Shown here in pieces: positions 18,678 to 26,080 of a stretch of 64,000 bases of DNA. A program made the position numbers and the translations under genes. Origin of the DNA: JBCCQH01 sp039024435 (GTDB lineage: Bacteria; Bacteroidota; Bacteroidia; J057; JADKCL01); the NCBI GenBank assembly GCA_039024435.1, contig JBCCQH010000018.1, positions 1 to 64,000 on the forward strand, read 5' to 3'. Numbering within the stretch: the stretch's first letter is position 1; every line of letters starts with the position of its first letter. The notes under the pieces are model-generated. The model had not been told where the DNA came from. It saw only the letters and a program-made list of their open reading frames with translations, and searched no databases.

Positions 18678-20249
18678 CTAAGCGGTTTCGGTGGGCCGTT
18701 CGCCTTCGACGAGCGACTCATTTAGCAGGAGTTTTTCCGGCGTTTTGCGCATTTGGTTGTACAGCGGAACATCGTTGAGCCGGGAGTCAATCCAGGCAAT
18801 CAGGTGGAAATACCGCAGCGGCCCCTGGTCATTCGTCGACCGAAACAGATCCATCAGGGCCTCCCGGGCGATTTTTAAACGCTGCATCATTTCGTTTTTG
18901 TTCCGCGCCAAAACCGATTTCCGAAAGAGGGTCAGGCAGATTTTGAAGAAGGCGGAGTAGCGGCGGCGTTGTTTGAAGTGATGGATCGCCCCGGGCAATT
19001 GTTGCTCAATCACGTCAAAGTTGCCCAGATTGTAGTGGGCGACAAAAAAGAGCAACCAGGAAAAGAAGTGCAGGTCGGGACGCACCTGAGTGCCTCGGTC
19101 CTCGCGCAGTTCCATGATTGGCTGAATGGCTTCCGCGGATCGTTCCATGGTCAGCAAAAAGCCCGCCGATAGGTGGATTAACTCCATGGCATCGCCTTTC
19201 GCAACTTTGCCGCGAAAGCGCCGAAGTCCATCCCGGATCTTTTCTACTGCCCCCATGCCATTCTTCTCATCCAGCAGCTTTTGGCAGTACAAGAGTTGCA
19301 ATTTCCAGTACCGGTTGAAAATCATGGCCTCGTTGTCCCCCGCGCGGATGTCTTTGCGAATATTTTGCAGCTTCTCCGCCGTTTCCAAGGCCACGGCAAA
19401 CTCATTGGAAGCAATGCAATTCAGTCCGTAATCACTGATTGTATTGACGTAGACAAGAAATTTACCCGGATCCGAGAGGAGCGGTTGGTGCTTTTCCAGA
19501 AGACTGATGATGCGTTCGGTGAAAAATTTCCAACCCGAATCTCGCCCCTGCACGTAGTACACGTGGTTCCAAATCCGGTAGAAGTAAAGCCGGGCCGAAA
19601 CCGAGCGGCACTCGGACTCATCCTGCATGAGGGTATGGGCCAAAATACCGTTCAGCATCGTTCGCCGAATCGGTTGGGGGATTTTCTGGGCAATCGACGC
19701 GGTATTGAAGATGTTTTTGTACTGGCTGATGTTGTCCTCCAACTCCCTCAGGTAAGTGTCGCGGTGCTTGAGCTCGTTGAGGAGGCTCAGATAGTTGTCC
19801 GGCGGCAAGTAATTCCGGGCAATCTCCCGCTGCAAGTCGTGGAGGTCCAGCACCTTTTTAAATGCTTCCAGCTTTTCCGCTACCTTAATTGCTTTGCGCA
19901 CCCGATCCATGGCCTGCTTGTAGAGACTTTTCTTGATCAGAATGGCGATCTGCTGGCGGAACCGATCAAATTGCGTCTCAATCGTCTGGTGGTAAGGCAA
20001 CTGGCACAACACGTCAAGCAGTTTCTCGTAGAGATTCTTCTTGGCGATGGAAAAATTGTTGAGGGTCTTTTCCCCGGCAAATTGCTCCTTGAGCGCCGCT
20101 TCGTCATAGATCTCCTGGGCGCGGATAGCGTCAAACACTTTGAGGTAAGTGTGCTTTCCCCGGCGCTTCAAAATCTCTTTGCGGAATGTTTTGACCTCGC
20201 CGTCATTGAGGGCGTGGATCAGTTCGTAAAGATCTAGCTTGGGCGTCAT
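18678..20249 (-). CDS. Alpha-helical repeat protein, unrecognised, 523 residues
   Basis: A soluble protein with no signal peptide, rich in charged and leucine residues in TPR-like helix pairs (for example LYKQAMDRVRKAIKVAEKLE and LETAEKLQNIRKDIRAGDN). The N-terminus (LYELIHALNDGEVKTFRKEI) resembles a small helical domain before the repeats. Two other genes in the window (55388-56794 and 58032-59525) have the same general build: a short N-terminal helical domain followed by ~400 residues of helical repeats. I do not recognise a function; a scaffold role is the safest guess. It converges with the PLP enzyme gene. Confidence 0.65.
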   Translation of the reverse strand: MTPKLDLYELIHALNDGEVKTFRKEILKRRGKHTYLKVFDAIRAQEIYDEAALKEQFAGEKTLNNFSIAKKNLYEKLLDVLCQLPYHQTIETQFDRFRQQIAILIKKSLYKQAMDRVRKAIKVAEKLEAFKKVLDLHDLQREIARNYLPPDNYLSLLNELKHRDTYLRELEDNISQYKNIFNTASIAQKIPQPIRRTMLNGILAHTLMQDESECRSVSARLYFYRIWNHVYYVQGRDSGWKFFTERIISLLEKHQPLLSDPGKFLVYVNTISDYGLNCIASNEFAVALETAEKLQNIRKDIRAGDNEAMIFNRYWKLQLLYCQKLLDEKNGMGAVEKIRDGLRRFRGKVAKGDAMELIHLSAGFLLTMERSAEAIQPIMELREDRGTQVRPDLHFFSWLLFFVAHYNLGNFDVIEQQLPGAIHHFKQRRRYSAFFKICLTLFRKSVLARNKNEMMQRLKIAREALMDLFRSTNDQGPLRYFHLIAWIDSRLNDVPLYNQMRKTPEKLLLNESLVEGERPTETA

Positions 20250-20476
20250 GAATATAAGAATAAGGCAATTTCAGAATCCAATTAAACAAAAATCAGGCGC
20301 TTTTCCGAAGAAGTACGCGATTATATTTATAAGAATAGGAAAAAGCCTCATTGGTAAGATGAATGAGAAAAAATACCTTTGGATTGTAGAGAGAAAAGAC
20401 TCCCTCTGCGCGATCTGATCCGAGGATCAGCGTTCCTTCAAAAATTGACAATTTAGTCATAGAAATAAAGTGATGC

Positions 20477-20553
20477 GGACCTCAATTGGTCCTTGTACTT
20501 TGACGGTACACGATACGAAACGCTCTCTGATTGTGCTCAGAGGGCGTTTTTTT
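20477..20553 (+). ncRNA. Candidate small RNA with two hairpins
   Basis: GGACC (20477-20481) pairs with GGTCC (20488-20492), and 28 bases later CGCTCTCTGA pairs with TCAGAGGGCG before a run of seven T. No ORF precedes it closely on this strand. It may be a short RNA or the end of an unseen transcript; it does not share the body of the two larger units. Confidence 0.3.
20518..20553 (+). terminator. Rho-independent terminator 1 of the non-coding region
   Basis: A ten-base stem (20521-20530 with 20537-20546, one G-U pair) is followed by TTTTTTT. Confidence 0.85.
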
Positions 20554-20710
20554 GCCCGTAGGCAATATTATTTTTTTAATAGAATAGAAGGCCGAAATAG
20601 GACCAAATACCCTTTTTTAGATTGGAATGGGCACCTTAATGAAAATATATTTTATAAAATTGCGGACATTTTTGATTTGTGGAAAGACGCACGCGAATTA
20701 TGTTTGCAAC

Positions 20711-20875
20711 GAAGGATTTAGAGAGGCTCTCCGCCTCCTGATCTGGAAATCTGACGATAACGTTCTTTATTGACAATTGGCTTTAGACATAGTAAGGGTT
20801 AATACCCTTTTAGAAACGTTCTTTTATTAACCTTAGGGACTCCCTCGGCTCAGCAGTCGAGGGAGTCTTTTTTTC
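20711..20875 (+). ncRNA. Candidate structured RNA, copy A
   Basis: Copy A of a duplicated element. It has a 5' hairpin (GAGGC at 20723-20727 with GCCTC at 20733-20737), a nearly invariant centre containing GATCTGGAAATCTGACGATA, a small hairpin (AAGGGT/ACCCTT, 20794-20809), an AACGTTCTTT sequence present twice, and a terminator hairpin. Copy B keeps each hairpin while the loops and the terminator arms differ, which is the pattern of a functional RNA rather than a plain DNA repeat. A DNA-level role is not excluded. Confidence 0.5.
20838..20875 (+). terminator. Rho-independent terminator of element copy A
   Basis: GACTCCCTCG (20838-20847) pairs with CGAGGGAGTC (20858-20867), followed by a T run. 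Confidence 0.88.
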
Positions 20876-21116
20876 TTGCCCTGCTTCATTTCCCGGTTGG
20901 CTCACCCAACCGGAACCACTGTTGATTTATAAGTGTACCGCAACGTTTGTTAAAAAAATTTCTCCCCCTTTTGATTTATAAAATATAATTGTACGCGGAT
21001 CTAAAGCTGCGTAAAAGTTGATTAAGCGCAAAAAGGGAGTTTTTTGCCTTATTACAATTTATAATCTACCCCTCATTTTTTTTTGATTTCATTACAAATT
21101 GCTTTATTATTGTACC

Positions 21117-21275
21117 GAAGGATTTAGCGAGGCATCCGCCTCCTGATCTGGAAATCTGACGATAACGTTCTTTTATTGACAATTGGCTTTAGACATAGTT
21201 AAGGGTTATATACCCTGATGAAAACGTTCTTTCGAAACTCCCTTGGTCGCCCGATCAAGGGAGTTTACTTTTTGT
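21117..21275 (+). ncRNA. Candidate structured RNA, copy B
   Basis: Copy B of the element, about 400 bases downstream of copy A and nearly identical over its central ~90 bases. The 5' hairpin (21129-21133 with 21138-21142) and the middle AGGGT/ACCCT hairpin (21202-21216) are kept with different loops. The terminator arms have changed together (CCCTTG/CAAGGG instead of CCCTCG/CGAGGG), which is compensatory change. Confidence 0.5.
21233..21275 (+). terminator. Rho-independent terminator of element copy B
   Basis: AAACTCCCTTG (21235-21245) pairs with CAAGGGAGTTT (21256-21266), followed by a short T-rich tail. Confidence 0.8.
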
Positions 21276-21315
21276 TGGGGAGTCCATTCCCTTGGGCACT
21301 CCCTCATTTTCGGCG

Positions 21316-22077
21316 CTATTTCTCCAGGTAACGCGCCTGGATGTAGGGAATCAGCGCCACAAACGGCGATTGGAAAAGCTCGTTGAGCAATTGATCGGTC
21401 TCCCGTAGGAGGTAGAGCAAAAAATCCCAGGTATCTACAAATCCCCACTCCTGGGCTTCGATTTCCTCATTGTTTTTGAAGGCGTAGCGGCGGCCATCGT
21501 AGTTTAGCTTGAGGTCCTTCCGGGAAATGGGACAAAACCTTCCGTTGTGCGCCATGCTGTCCCGAATCAAAAGGATCAAGGTGATCAATCCTTCGTAGGC
21601 TTCCAGCCCGGTCTGGGCAAACAGCGTCCGGCGCACCCGAGTAAAGGCCACCGCGCCATTTTCCCGAGCTTCGGGGTCGAGGTTACGGAGAACCTGCCGA
21701 AATATGTGGTCCAGGTGCTTGGCCACTCCGTGAAAAAAGCCAAACTGAAGGAGAGCGCGCATCGAAGTGTGATTCGCGCGGATCGCCATCTTGTCCAAAT
21801 TGCCGGTTGTCTCCGGTTGGGCATTCCACCACTCGACATCGGTCGCCCGCTCCCGCAGCATCATCGCAAATGTCCCCAGGGCGTAGCTGTCCCCCGCCAA
21901 TTGGTGAAAAATCAGGAATCGGGCATCAGGATAAGGCTTGATTCGGATCCACTTGTCACGGGACCGGGCAAATATCATCCGCGCCTCGAATGCAAAGCGC
22001 ACCAATCGCTGTGGAGGAAAATGCCAAGGATCTCTGGCATTGTAATTTTCAAAATCAAACTCAGGAAGATCGGACAT
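21316..22077 (-). CDS. Hypothetical protein with HEPN-like RxxxxH motif, 253 residues
   Basis: A soluble, mostly helical protein with no signal peptide. Residues 166-180 read TLILLIRDSMAHNGR, in which Arg172 and His177 form an R-x4-H motif like that of HEPN-domain RNases and related Abi proteins; the surrounding helix (hydrophobic, then R-D/N-x-x-x-H-N-G) fits the family. The rest (SYALGTFAMMLRERATD, LLRETDQLLNEL) is compatible with long helices. It lies downstream of the RNA-repair genes on the same strand, but 366 bases with palindromes separate them, so cotranscription is uncertain. A role in RNA cleavage is a hypothesis; the motif could be a chance match. Confidence 0.5.
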   Translation of the reverse strand: MSDLPEFDFENYNARDPWHFPPQRLVRFAFEARMIFARSRDKWIRIKPYPDARFLIFHQLAGDSYALGTFAMMLRERATDVEWWNAQPETTGNLDKMAIRANHTSMRALLQFGFFHGVAKHLDHIFRQVLRNLDPEARENGAVAFTRVRRTLFAQTGLEAYEGLITLILLIRDSMAHNGRFCPISRKDLKLNYDGRRYAFKNNEEIEAQEWGFVDTWDFLLYLLRETDQLLNELFQSPFVALIPYIQARYLEK

Positions 22078-22443
22078 ACCTCCAAGTTAGAGATTTTCGA
22101 TTTCTGATTCTCGATTCCTGATCCTTTACCATCGATAATTGGAAATCGGGCAATTGGAAATTCTCCACGGAAATCCGCGGGGGCCGCACGGCGTGCCGTG
22201 CGGCTACGATCCTCGTGCTGTAGCGACGTTTTAAGCTACTTGTTCATCGCTACTTGCGCGTTCCGAACGCGCCAATTGGAAATTGAGGAATACGGTTGTT
22301 GTTTGGGTTGAGCGGCGAATTGCCGGCGCTTTTATTTAAGGGCCTTATATTCAATGATTTAAATTTGTTTTGGGGAGAAATTGATTTTTTGTTGGTTGCG
22401 CGTTCGGACGCGCCAATCGGAAATCAGGCAATTGGAAATTGTC
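22078..22443. repeat. Intergenic cluster of palindromes and short repeats
   Basis: No gene. The stretch contains a perfect palindrome with ten-base arms (GCCGCACGGC at 22183-22192 and GCCGTGCGGC at 22195-22204), a GCGCGTT/AACGCGC palindrome (22256-22272), a related GCGCGT/ACGCGC palindrome (22398-22413), and four copies of AATTGGAAAT. This make-up resembles REP-type intergenic repeats. Confidence 0.6.
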
Positions 22444-23301
22444 TCAAAAGTCCCCGTAATTCACCTGTAAGCACGTCAGGCCGAGGCTGCGCCACATGTC
22501 GACCACTTGGTTGCGGTCATCCAGGACAAAATCGACATGGAAACGGGGCAGGATCGTCTTTTCCAGGAATTCCTGCTTGATCAACGCGTCTTTGCGCATG
22601 TCTCCGGTCGCCCGCATGATCAATTCGTAGGCAAAGTCTTCGCCCAGGTGCTTGGTCAAAAAGCGAACCGTCGGCGCGCGGAATTGGTCTTCCCGGCCGG
22701 ACAAAAAGATGATCTGGTGGCCGATCTCAGCAAAACGCCCTACGATGGCAGCCACCGGCGCATTCAGCAAGTCCTCATCGCTGGTGGAAGCGTCGTACGG
22801 ACTCCGCCCATTGAGCAAAGCCAAGGTCCCGTCCAGGTCGCAAATGATCGCCCGGGGCAGATTTTCGTCCTGCACCAGTTTCGGTTCGGTATACTTGAGG
22901 TAATCTTTCCACATGCGCCGGATGACCCGCGCCCCGACACTGTTGGGCCGCTTGAGGTCACGGACGATGCAGGTCTCCACGCTGACGTACATGAAATCTA
23001 CAACCTCAACTTCGGCTTCTCCGCGCACCAGATCGCGAATGCGCTGCTCGTGCTTGGGATGCAAATTCGTATCGTCGACGATCACGTGTTTGCCCGCTTC
23101 CAATGCCGCCAAAATGACCGCATCGCGCACCCGCAGCACAAACTTTTCGTTGCCGCGGCTGTGCTTGCCATTGTCCAGCATCGCCCGTAGGTCGTCCTTG
23201 TTGACCCGCTTGTAGCGGCCTGGGAACTCGTCAAGGAGCTTTTTTGCCGCAGTCGATTTGCCCGAAGCGGGCAGGCCTTTATAAATCAGTACTTTTTTCA
23301 T
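22444..23301 (-). CDS. T4 Pnkp-like polynucleotide 5'-kinase / 3'-phosphatase
   Basis: A 285-residue two-domain protein with the domain order and size of phage T4 polynucleotide kinase-phosphatase (PseT). The N-terminal kinase has the P-loop GLPASGKST (residues 9-17) and VIVDDTNLHPKH. The C-terminal HAD phosphatase has DLDGT (Asp155, Asp157), followed by NGRSPYDASTSDEDLLN, which matches the T4 RGPYD...D..N element, and IIFLSGRED. Such enzymes phosphorylate 5'-OH ends and remove 2',3'-cyclic or 3'-phosphates, preparing cut RNA for ligation. The ATG is 15 bases from the stop of the upstream RNA ligase gene, so the two form an operon for RNA healing and sealing. Confidence 0.9.
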   Translation of the reverse strand: MKKVLIYKGLPASGKSTAAKKLLDEFPGRYKRVNKDDLRAMLDNGKHSRGNEKFVLRVRDAVILAALEAGKHVIVDDTNLHPKHEQRIRDLVRGEAEVEVVDFMYVSVETCIVRDLKRPNSVGARVIRRMWKDYLKYTEPKLVQDENLPRAIICDLDGTLALLNGRSPYDASTSDEDLLNAPVAAIVGRFAEIGHQIIFLSGREDQFRAPTVRFLTKHLGEDFAYELIMRATGDMRKDALIKQEFLEKTILPRFHVDFVLDDRNQVVDMWRSLGLTCLQVNYGDF

Positions 23302-23316
23302 GTTTTCAAAAGCAGT

Positions 23317-24375
23317 TTAGGTTCCCGCGGGACTCACCCCCGATTGAGTCGAATCGTTGAAAGGCGTACGGTATTCCGGGCGCAGCATGCGCCAGATGAC
23401 ATCGTCGTAAGTCTTCCCGTCGAGCATCCGGAAAAGAATTTTTGCGTTGATCGACAGACCATTGAAGTAGGCGGCGGTTTCCCGCCGGGTCGGAAGTTCA
23501 CGGTATACACGGCGCGCTTCTGCCTCGATGGTCCGGTATTGCGCGTGCAAGTCCGCTTCCACCTCCCGCACCCAGGCGTAAAATTCGTCGGGCACGTGCT
23601 CCAGGACATCGTCCAGCGCTTTGCCCGCCGACACCTGCTCCCAAATGAAGCGCACGGTCACCCCAGAAATGATCTTGTGCAGACGTACGTACTCGGCAAA
23701 CTTCACCTTGACCCGCAATCCGCTGCGGAAGCGCACGACAAAGCCCTCCCGGTTTTCCTCCTCAAGCGCGCGCAAAGCGTGCAAATCTGCGATGCCTGCG
23801 TAGCGCTTCACCTTTGGCAGGGGTAGATCGATCAGATCCAAGGAAAACTCCTCGCCGGTGGCCGTGTCAATCACCGCCAACAACACCAGGGCCTCCATGT
23901 CGCCGTAATTGACCACGATGCGGTTTTCTGGATAGATGATCTCAAACAGATAGGTCAGTTGGGGGTCAAACTTCACCGCCGCGTAGCGTTCCCTCAGGAT
24001 GCGATTTGCCGTGATCGCCTGTTCGCTGGAAAATGATCCCCGCGTCGCAATGAAAGGCTGATCACCAATGAAATACAGGATGCCCAGGCTACCGTCCATC
24101 TTTTCGAAGACTTCAAAGGATTCCTCCGGAACCGGGCCCACATACTCCAGGTACTCCGCCAAATTGAAAAATTTACCAAAAGGACGGGCCACAATCCGCC
24201 CGGTCAGATCGGTAATCAACCCCCGGCTCCGTAGGGTTTCTGGCCTCCACAGGCGCTCGTACTGCACCTTTTGGCTGTAGTTGTGGATCAACAAAGGGGC
24301 TTCGGGATGCCGATTGATGAAGAGGAGTCCTTCGGCTTCCAACGCACGAAATCGTTCAATATCAATTCGAGACAT
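23317..24375 (-). CDS. T4 Rnl1-like RNA ligase
   Basis: A 352-residue ATP-dependent RNA ligase. Motif I is EKMDGS with Lys92 as the adenylated lysine; motif III is FEIIYPENRIVVNY (144-157); motif IV is EGFVV (210-214); motif V is KVKF (223-226). The N-terminal GLITDLTGRIVARPFGKFFN is the usual Rnl1 lead-in, and a helical C-terminal domain (YAWVREVEADLHAQY) follows. The ATG at 24375 is preferred over a much longer open frame upstream. It joins 3'-OH and 5'-phosphate RNA ends; with the adjacent Pnkp-like gene it reproduces the T4 pair that repairs cleaved tRNA. The natural substrate here is unknown. Confidence 0.9.
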   Translation of the reverse strand: MSRIDIERFRALEAEGLLFINRHPEAPLLIHNYSQKVQYERLWRPETLRSRGLITDLTGRIVARPFGKFFNLAEYLEYVGPVPEESFEVFEKMDGSLGILYFIGDQPFIATRGSFSSEQAITANRILRERYAAVKFDPQLTYLFEIIYPENRIVVNYGDMEALVLLAVIDTATGEEFSLDLIDLPLPKVKRYAGIADLHALRALEEENREGFVVRFRSGLRVKVKFAEYVRLHKIISGVTVRFIWEQVSAGKALDDVLEHVPDEFYAWVREVEADLHAQYRTIEAEARRVYRELPTRRETAAYFNGLSINAKILFRMLDGKTYDDVIWRMLRPEYRTPFNDSTQSGVSPAGT

Positions 24376-24399
24376 GGTTTGTATTGGGTTATTTCGGGG

Positions 24400-24406
24400 C
24401 AAAATA
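24400..24406 (-). promoter_or_regulatory. Candidate -7 box for the RNA-repair operon
   Basis: The minus strand reads TATTTTG, a near match to TAnnTTTG, 25 bases before the ligase ATG in the divergent spacer to the OmpA-like gene. No clear upstream TTG element. Confidence 0.3.
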
Positions 24407-24483
24407 AAAAGATAGCGGTAAATTCCGTAACCGATTCTGGTACAACCGGTTATTTTGTTGCACTCAATTGATAGGAGTCCCGG

Positions 24484-25779
24484 ATGAATGGAATGAATTT
24501 TTGGCGCCGGATCTTGCTGCTCGGTGGTCTCTTGCTCGCGGGGCAATTGCCGGGACAAATCCGCATCGACACCAGCTACTCCGCCGCCGAACTGGTGTCC
24601 GAAGTGTTGTTGGGCAAGCGCATTCGGGTGCGCAATGTGCGGTTTGCCGGGTCCGAAGAAGCCATTGCGCAGTTCATTGACCCGAGTGACAATCCGCTGA
24701 TCGGTGCGGGAATCGTGCTTTCTACTGGCCGAGTGCGGGACATCCCCGGCCCCAACAAAAGTCCGGGATCCGGTATCAACCTGGGCGAACGCGGCTACCG
24801 ACAACTGCGCGGCATCGGGCGGGGCCAAACCTATGACGCCGCCGTCCTCGAATTTGAGTTCATGGCCGCCCAGGAATTGCTGACCTTCAACTTCGTATTT
24901 GCTTCGGAGGAATACACCGAATACGTCTTTTCCCAGTTCAATGACGTGTTTGCCTTTTTCATCACCGGGCCCGGCATTCAGGGCGTGAAAAATCTCGCGG
25001 TCATCCCCCGCAACCAGGCGCCGATTACGGTGAACACAGTCAACCACCGGATCAACGGCAAAAATTACCTCGACAACAACCACTTTGACCGGACGGGAAA
25101 TCCCAAAGTTTCCAAAGCGGAAAAATTGAGTGCTTCGCTGCTGGAGGCCATCGAATTTGACGGGATGACCACCCTGCTCAAGGCCCAAACCCGGGTGAAA
25201 CCGGGAGGAGTCTACAAAATCCGCATCGCCATCGCCGACGTGGGCGACGGACGCTACGATTCCGCTGTGTTCCTGGAAGCCAATTCCTTTACCAGTTTGC
25301 CCCGGGATCCGATCAAGCGCGCCGAAATCTTGCGCAACGAGTATGCGGACGCGCGCCGCATGTTCGATCCGGTTGCGGTCGGTGAGGAACCGCTCCCGCC
25401 CGGAACCGTGACTCCAGAGGATAGCCCGGTAACCGATCTTGAGCCGGCAAAATGGCGGGCGGTAGTGGAATTTGCTTTTGACGAAGCACAACTCTCCGCA
25501 AGCGCGCAGGATCAGTTGCGCAAGGGTTACGAACGCTGGAAAGCCAACCCAGGAAGTGAAATCACCGTACAGGGCCACACGGACAATCAGGGCAGTCGCG
25601 GCTACAATGATCGCTTGTCCCGGCGGCGGGCGGAAGCGGTCCGGCGCTACCTCGTAGAGCTGGGTATTCCATCCAGCAGCATCAAAATTGATTGGTACGG
25701 ATTTGACCAGCCGGCGGAAACAAATTCCAGTGAGTCCGGGCGGGCCCGTAACCGACGGGTGGAAGTCACCTTGCAGTAG
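24484..25779 (+). CDS. Choice-of-anchor L domain protein with C-terminal OmpA domain
   Basis: A 431-residue secreted protein. After the signal sequence (ILLLGGLLLAGQLPGQ) residues ~30-280 form a choice-of-anchor L module: IDTSYSAAELVSEVLLGK, GIVLSTGRV, FNFVFASEEYTEYV, FNDVFAFFITGPG and an IAIADVGDGRYDSAVFLEA end. The C-terminal ~110 residues are an OmpA peptidoglycan-binding domain (FAFDEAQLSASAQDQL, VQGHTDNQGSRGYNDRLS, RRRAEAVRRYL). The anchor-L module usually sits in T9SS-exported proteins; here the OmpA domain would tie it to peptidoglycan instead. It is divergent from the RNA ligase gene. Confidence 0.85.
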   Translation: MNGMNFWRRILLLGGLLLAGQLPGQIRIDTSYSAAELVSEVLLGKRIRVRNVRFAGSEEAIAQFIDPSDNPLIGAGIVLSTGRVRDIPGPNKSPGSGINLGERGYRQLRGIGRGQTYDAAVLEFEFMAAQELLTFNFVFASEEYTEYVFSQFNDVFAFFITGPGIQGVKNLAVIPRNQAPITVNTVNHRINGKNYLDNNHFDRTGNPKVSKAEKLSASLLEAIEFDGMTTLLKAQTRVKPGGVYKIRIAIADVGDGRYDSAVFLEANSFTSLPRDPIKRAEILRNEYADARRMFDPVAVGEEPLPPGTVTPEDSPVTDLEPAKWRAVVEFAFDEAQLSASAQDQLRKGYERWKANPGSEITVQGHTDNQGSRGYNDRLSRRRAEAVRRYLVELGIPSSSIKIDWYGFDQPAETNSSESGRARNRRVEVTLQ

Positions 25780-25808
25780 ACATTTGCCCGGGACCAAACG
25801 GAGGGGTA

Positions 25809-25840
25809 CAAAAAAGAATCGCCCCGGGTAAACCCGGGGC
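25809..25840 (-). terminator. Possible terminator for minus-strand transcription
   Basis: GCCCCGGG (25821-25828) pairs with CCCGGGGC (25833-25840). On the minus strand the stem is followed by GATTCTTTTTT, whereas the plus-strand side has no T run. It lies 240 bases beyond the MFS gene on that strand. Confidence 0.55.
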
Positions 25841-25884
25841 AACATGAAAAGAATCAAAAATCACCCTCTAAATTTTTCTTAGTA

Positions 25885-25930
25885 TTCTCAGGGCAAACGG
25901 CAAAATTGCGTGTTGAAGTTGCCCTGAGAA
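25885..25930. repeat. 12-bp perfect inverted repeat with nested hairpin
   Basis: TTCTCAGGGCAA (25885-25896) recurs as TTGCCCTGAGAA (25919-25930). The 22-base loop contains GCAA/TTGC, so a nested hairpin is possible. No T-run follows on either strand, so it does not look like a plain terminator. Confidence 0.6.
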
Positions 25931-26080
25931 AGAACGTAAATTATTTATTATCTCAATCTTACGAAGCAAAGATAAGCGACTTGGGACCACGTAGGTTTTT
26001 CTTTCGAGGAATTGCCAGCATCGCTCGGTGGAAACCGGTTTTCAGTCGATGAATCGATTTAGGACCCGATGAATTTGGCT

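Larger units (their letters stand above)
20250..21315. other. Non-coding kilobase with three terminators and a duplicated element
   Basis: This AT-rich region has no convincing protein gene. It contains one terminator-ended unit at about 20471-20553, and two copies of a ~118-base sequence each leading into its own terminator (20711-20875 and 21117-21275). Between the copies are a GC hairpin (CCGGTTGG/CCAACCGG near 20893-20912) and a GCAAAAA/TTTTTTGC palindrome near 21030-21050. All three terminators point to the plus strand, which suggests small plus-strand transcripts. Confidence 0.6.
25780..26080. other. Convergent intergenic region with an extended inverted repeat
   Basis: About 300 bases between convergent genes. 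It holds the GC-rich hairpin at 25821-25840 and a second inverted repeat at 25885-25930, listed separately. No ORF of note. Confidence 0.55.

Noticed and set aside
20772..20800. TTGACA-like -35 inside the duplicated element
   Set aside because: Housekeeping promoters in this phylum do not use this -35/-10 layout, and no matching -7 box follows at the right distance.
24376..25857. Upstream extension of the RNA ligase frame
   Set aside because: It runs antisense through the anchor-L/OmpA gene; Rnl1 similarity begins at the ATG at 24375.
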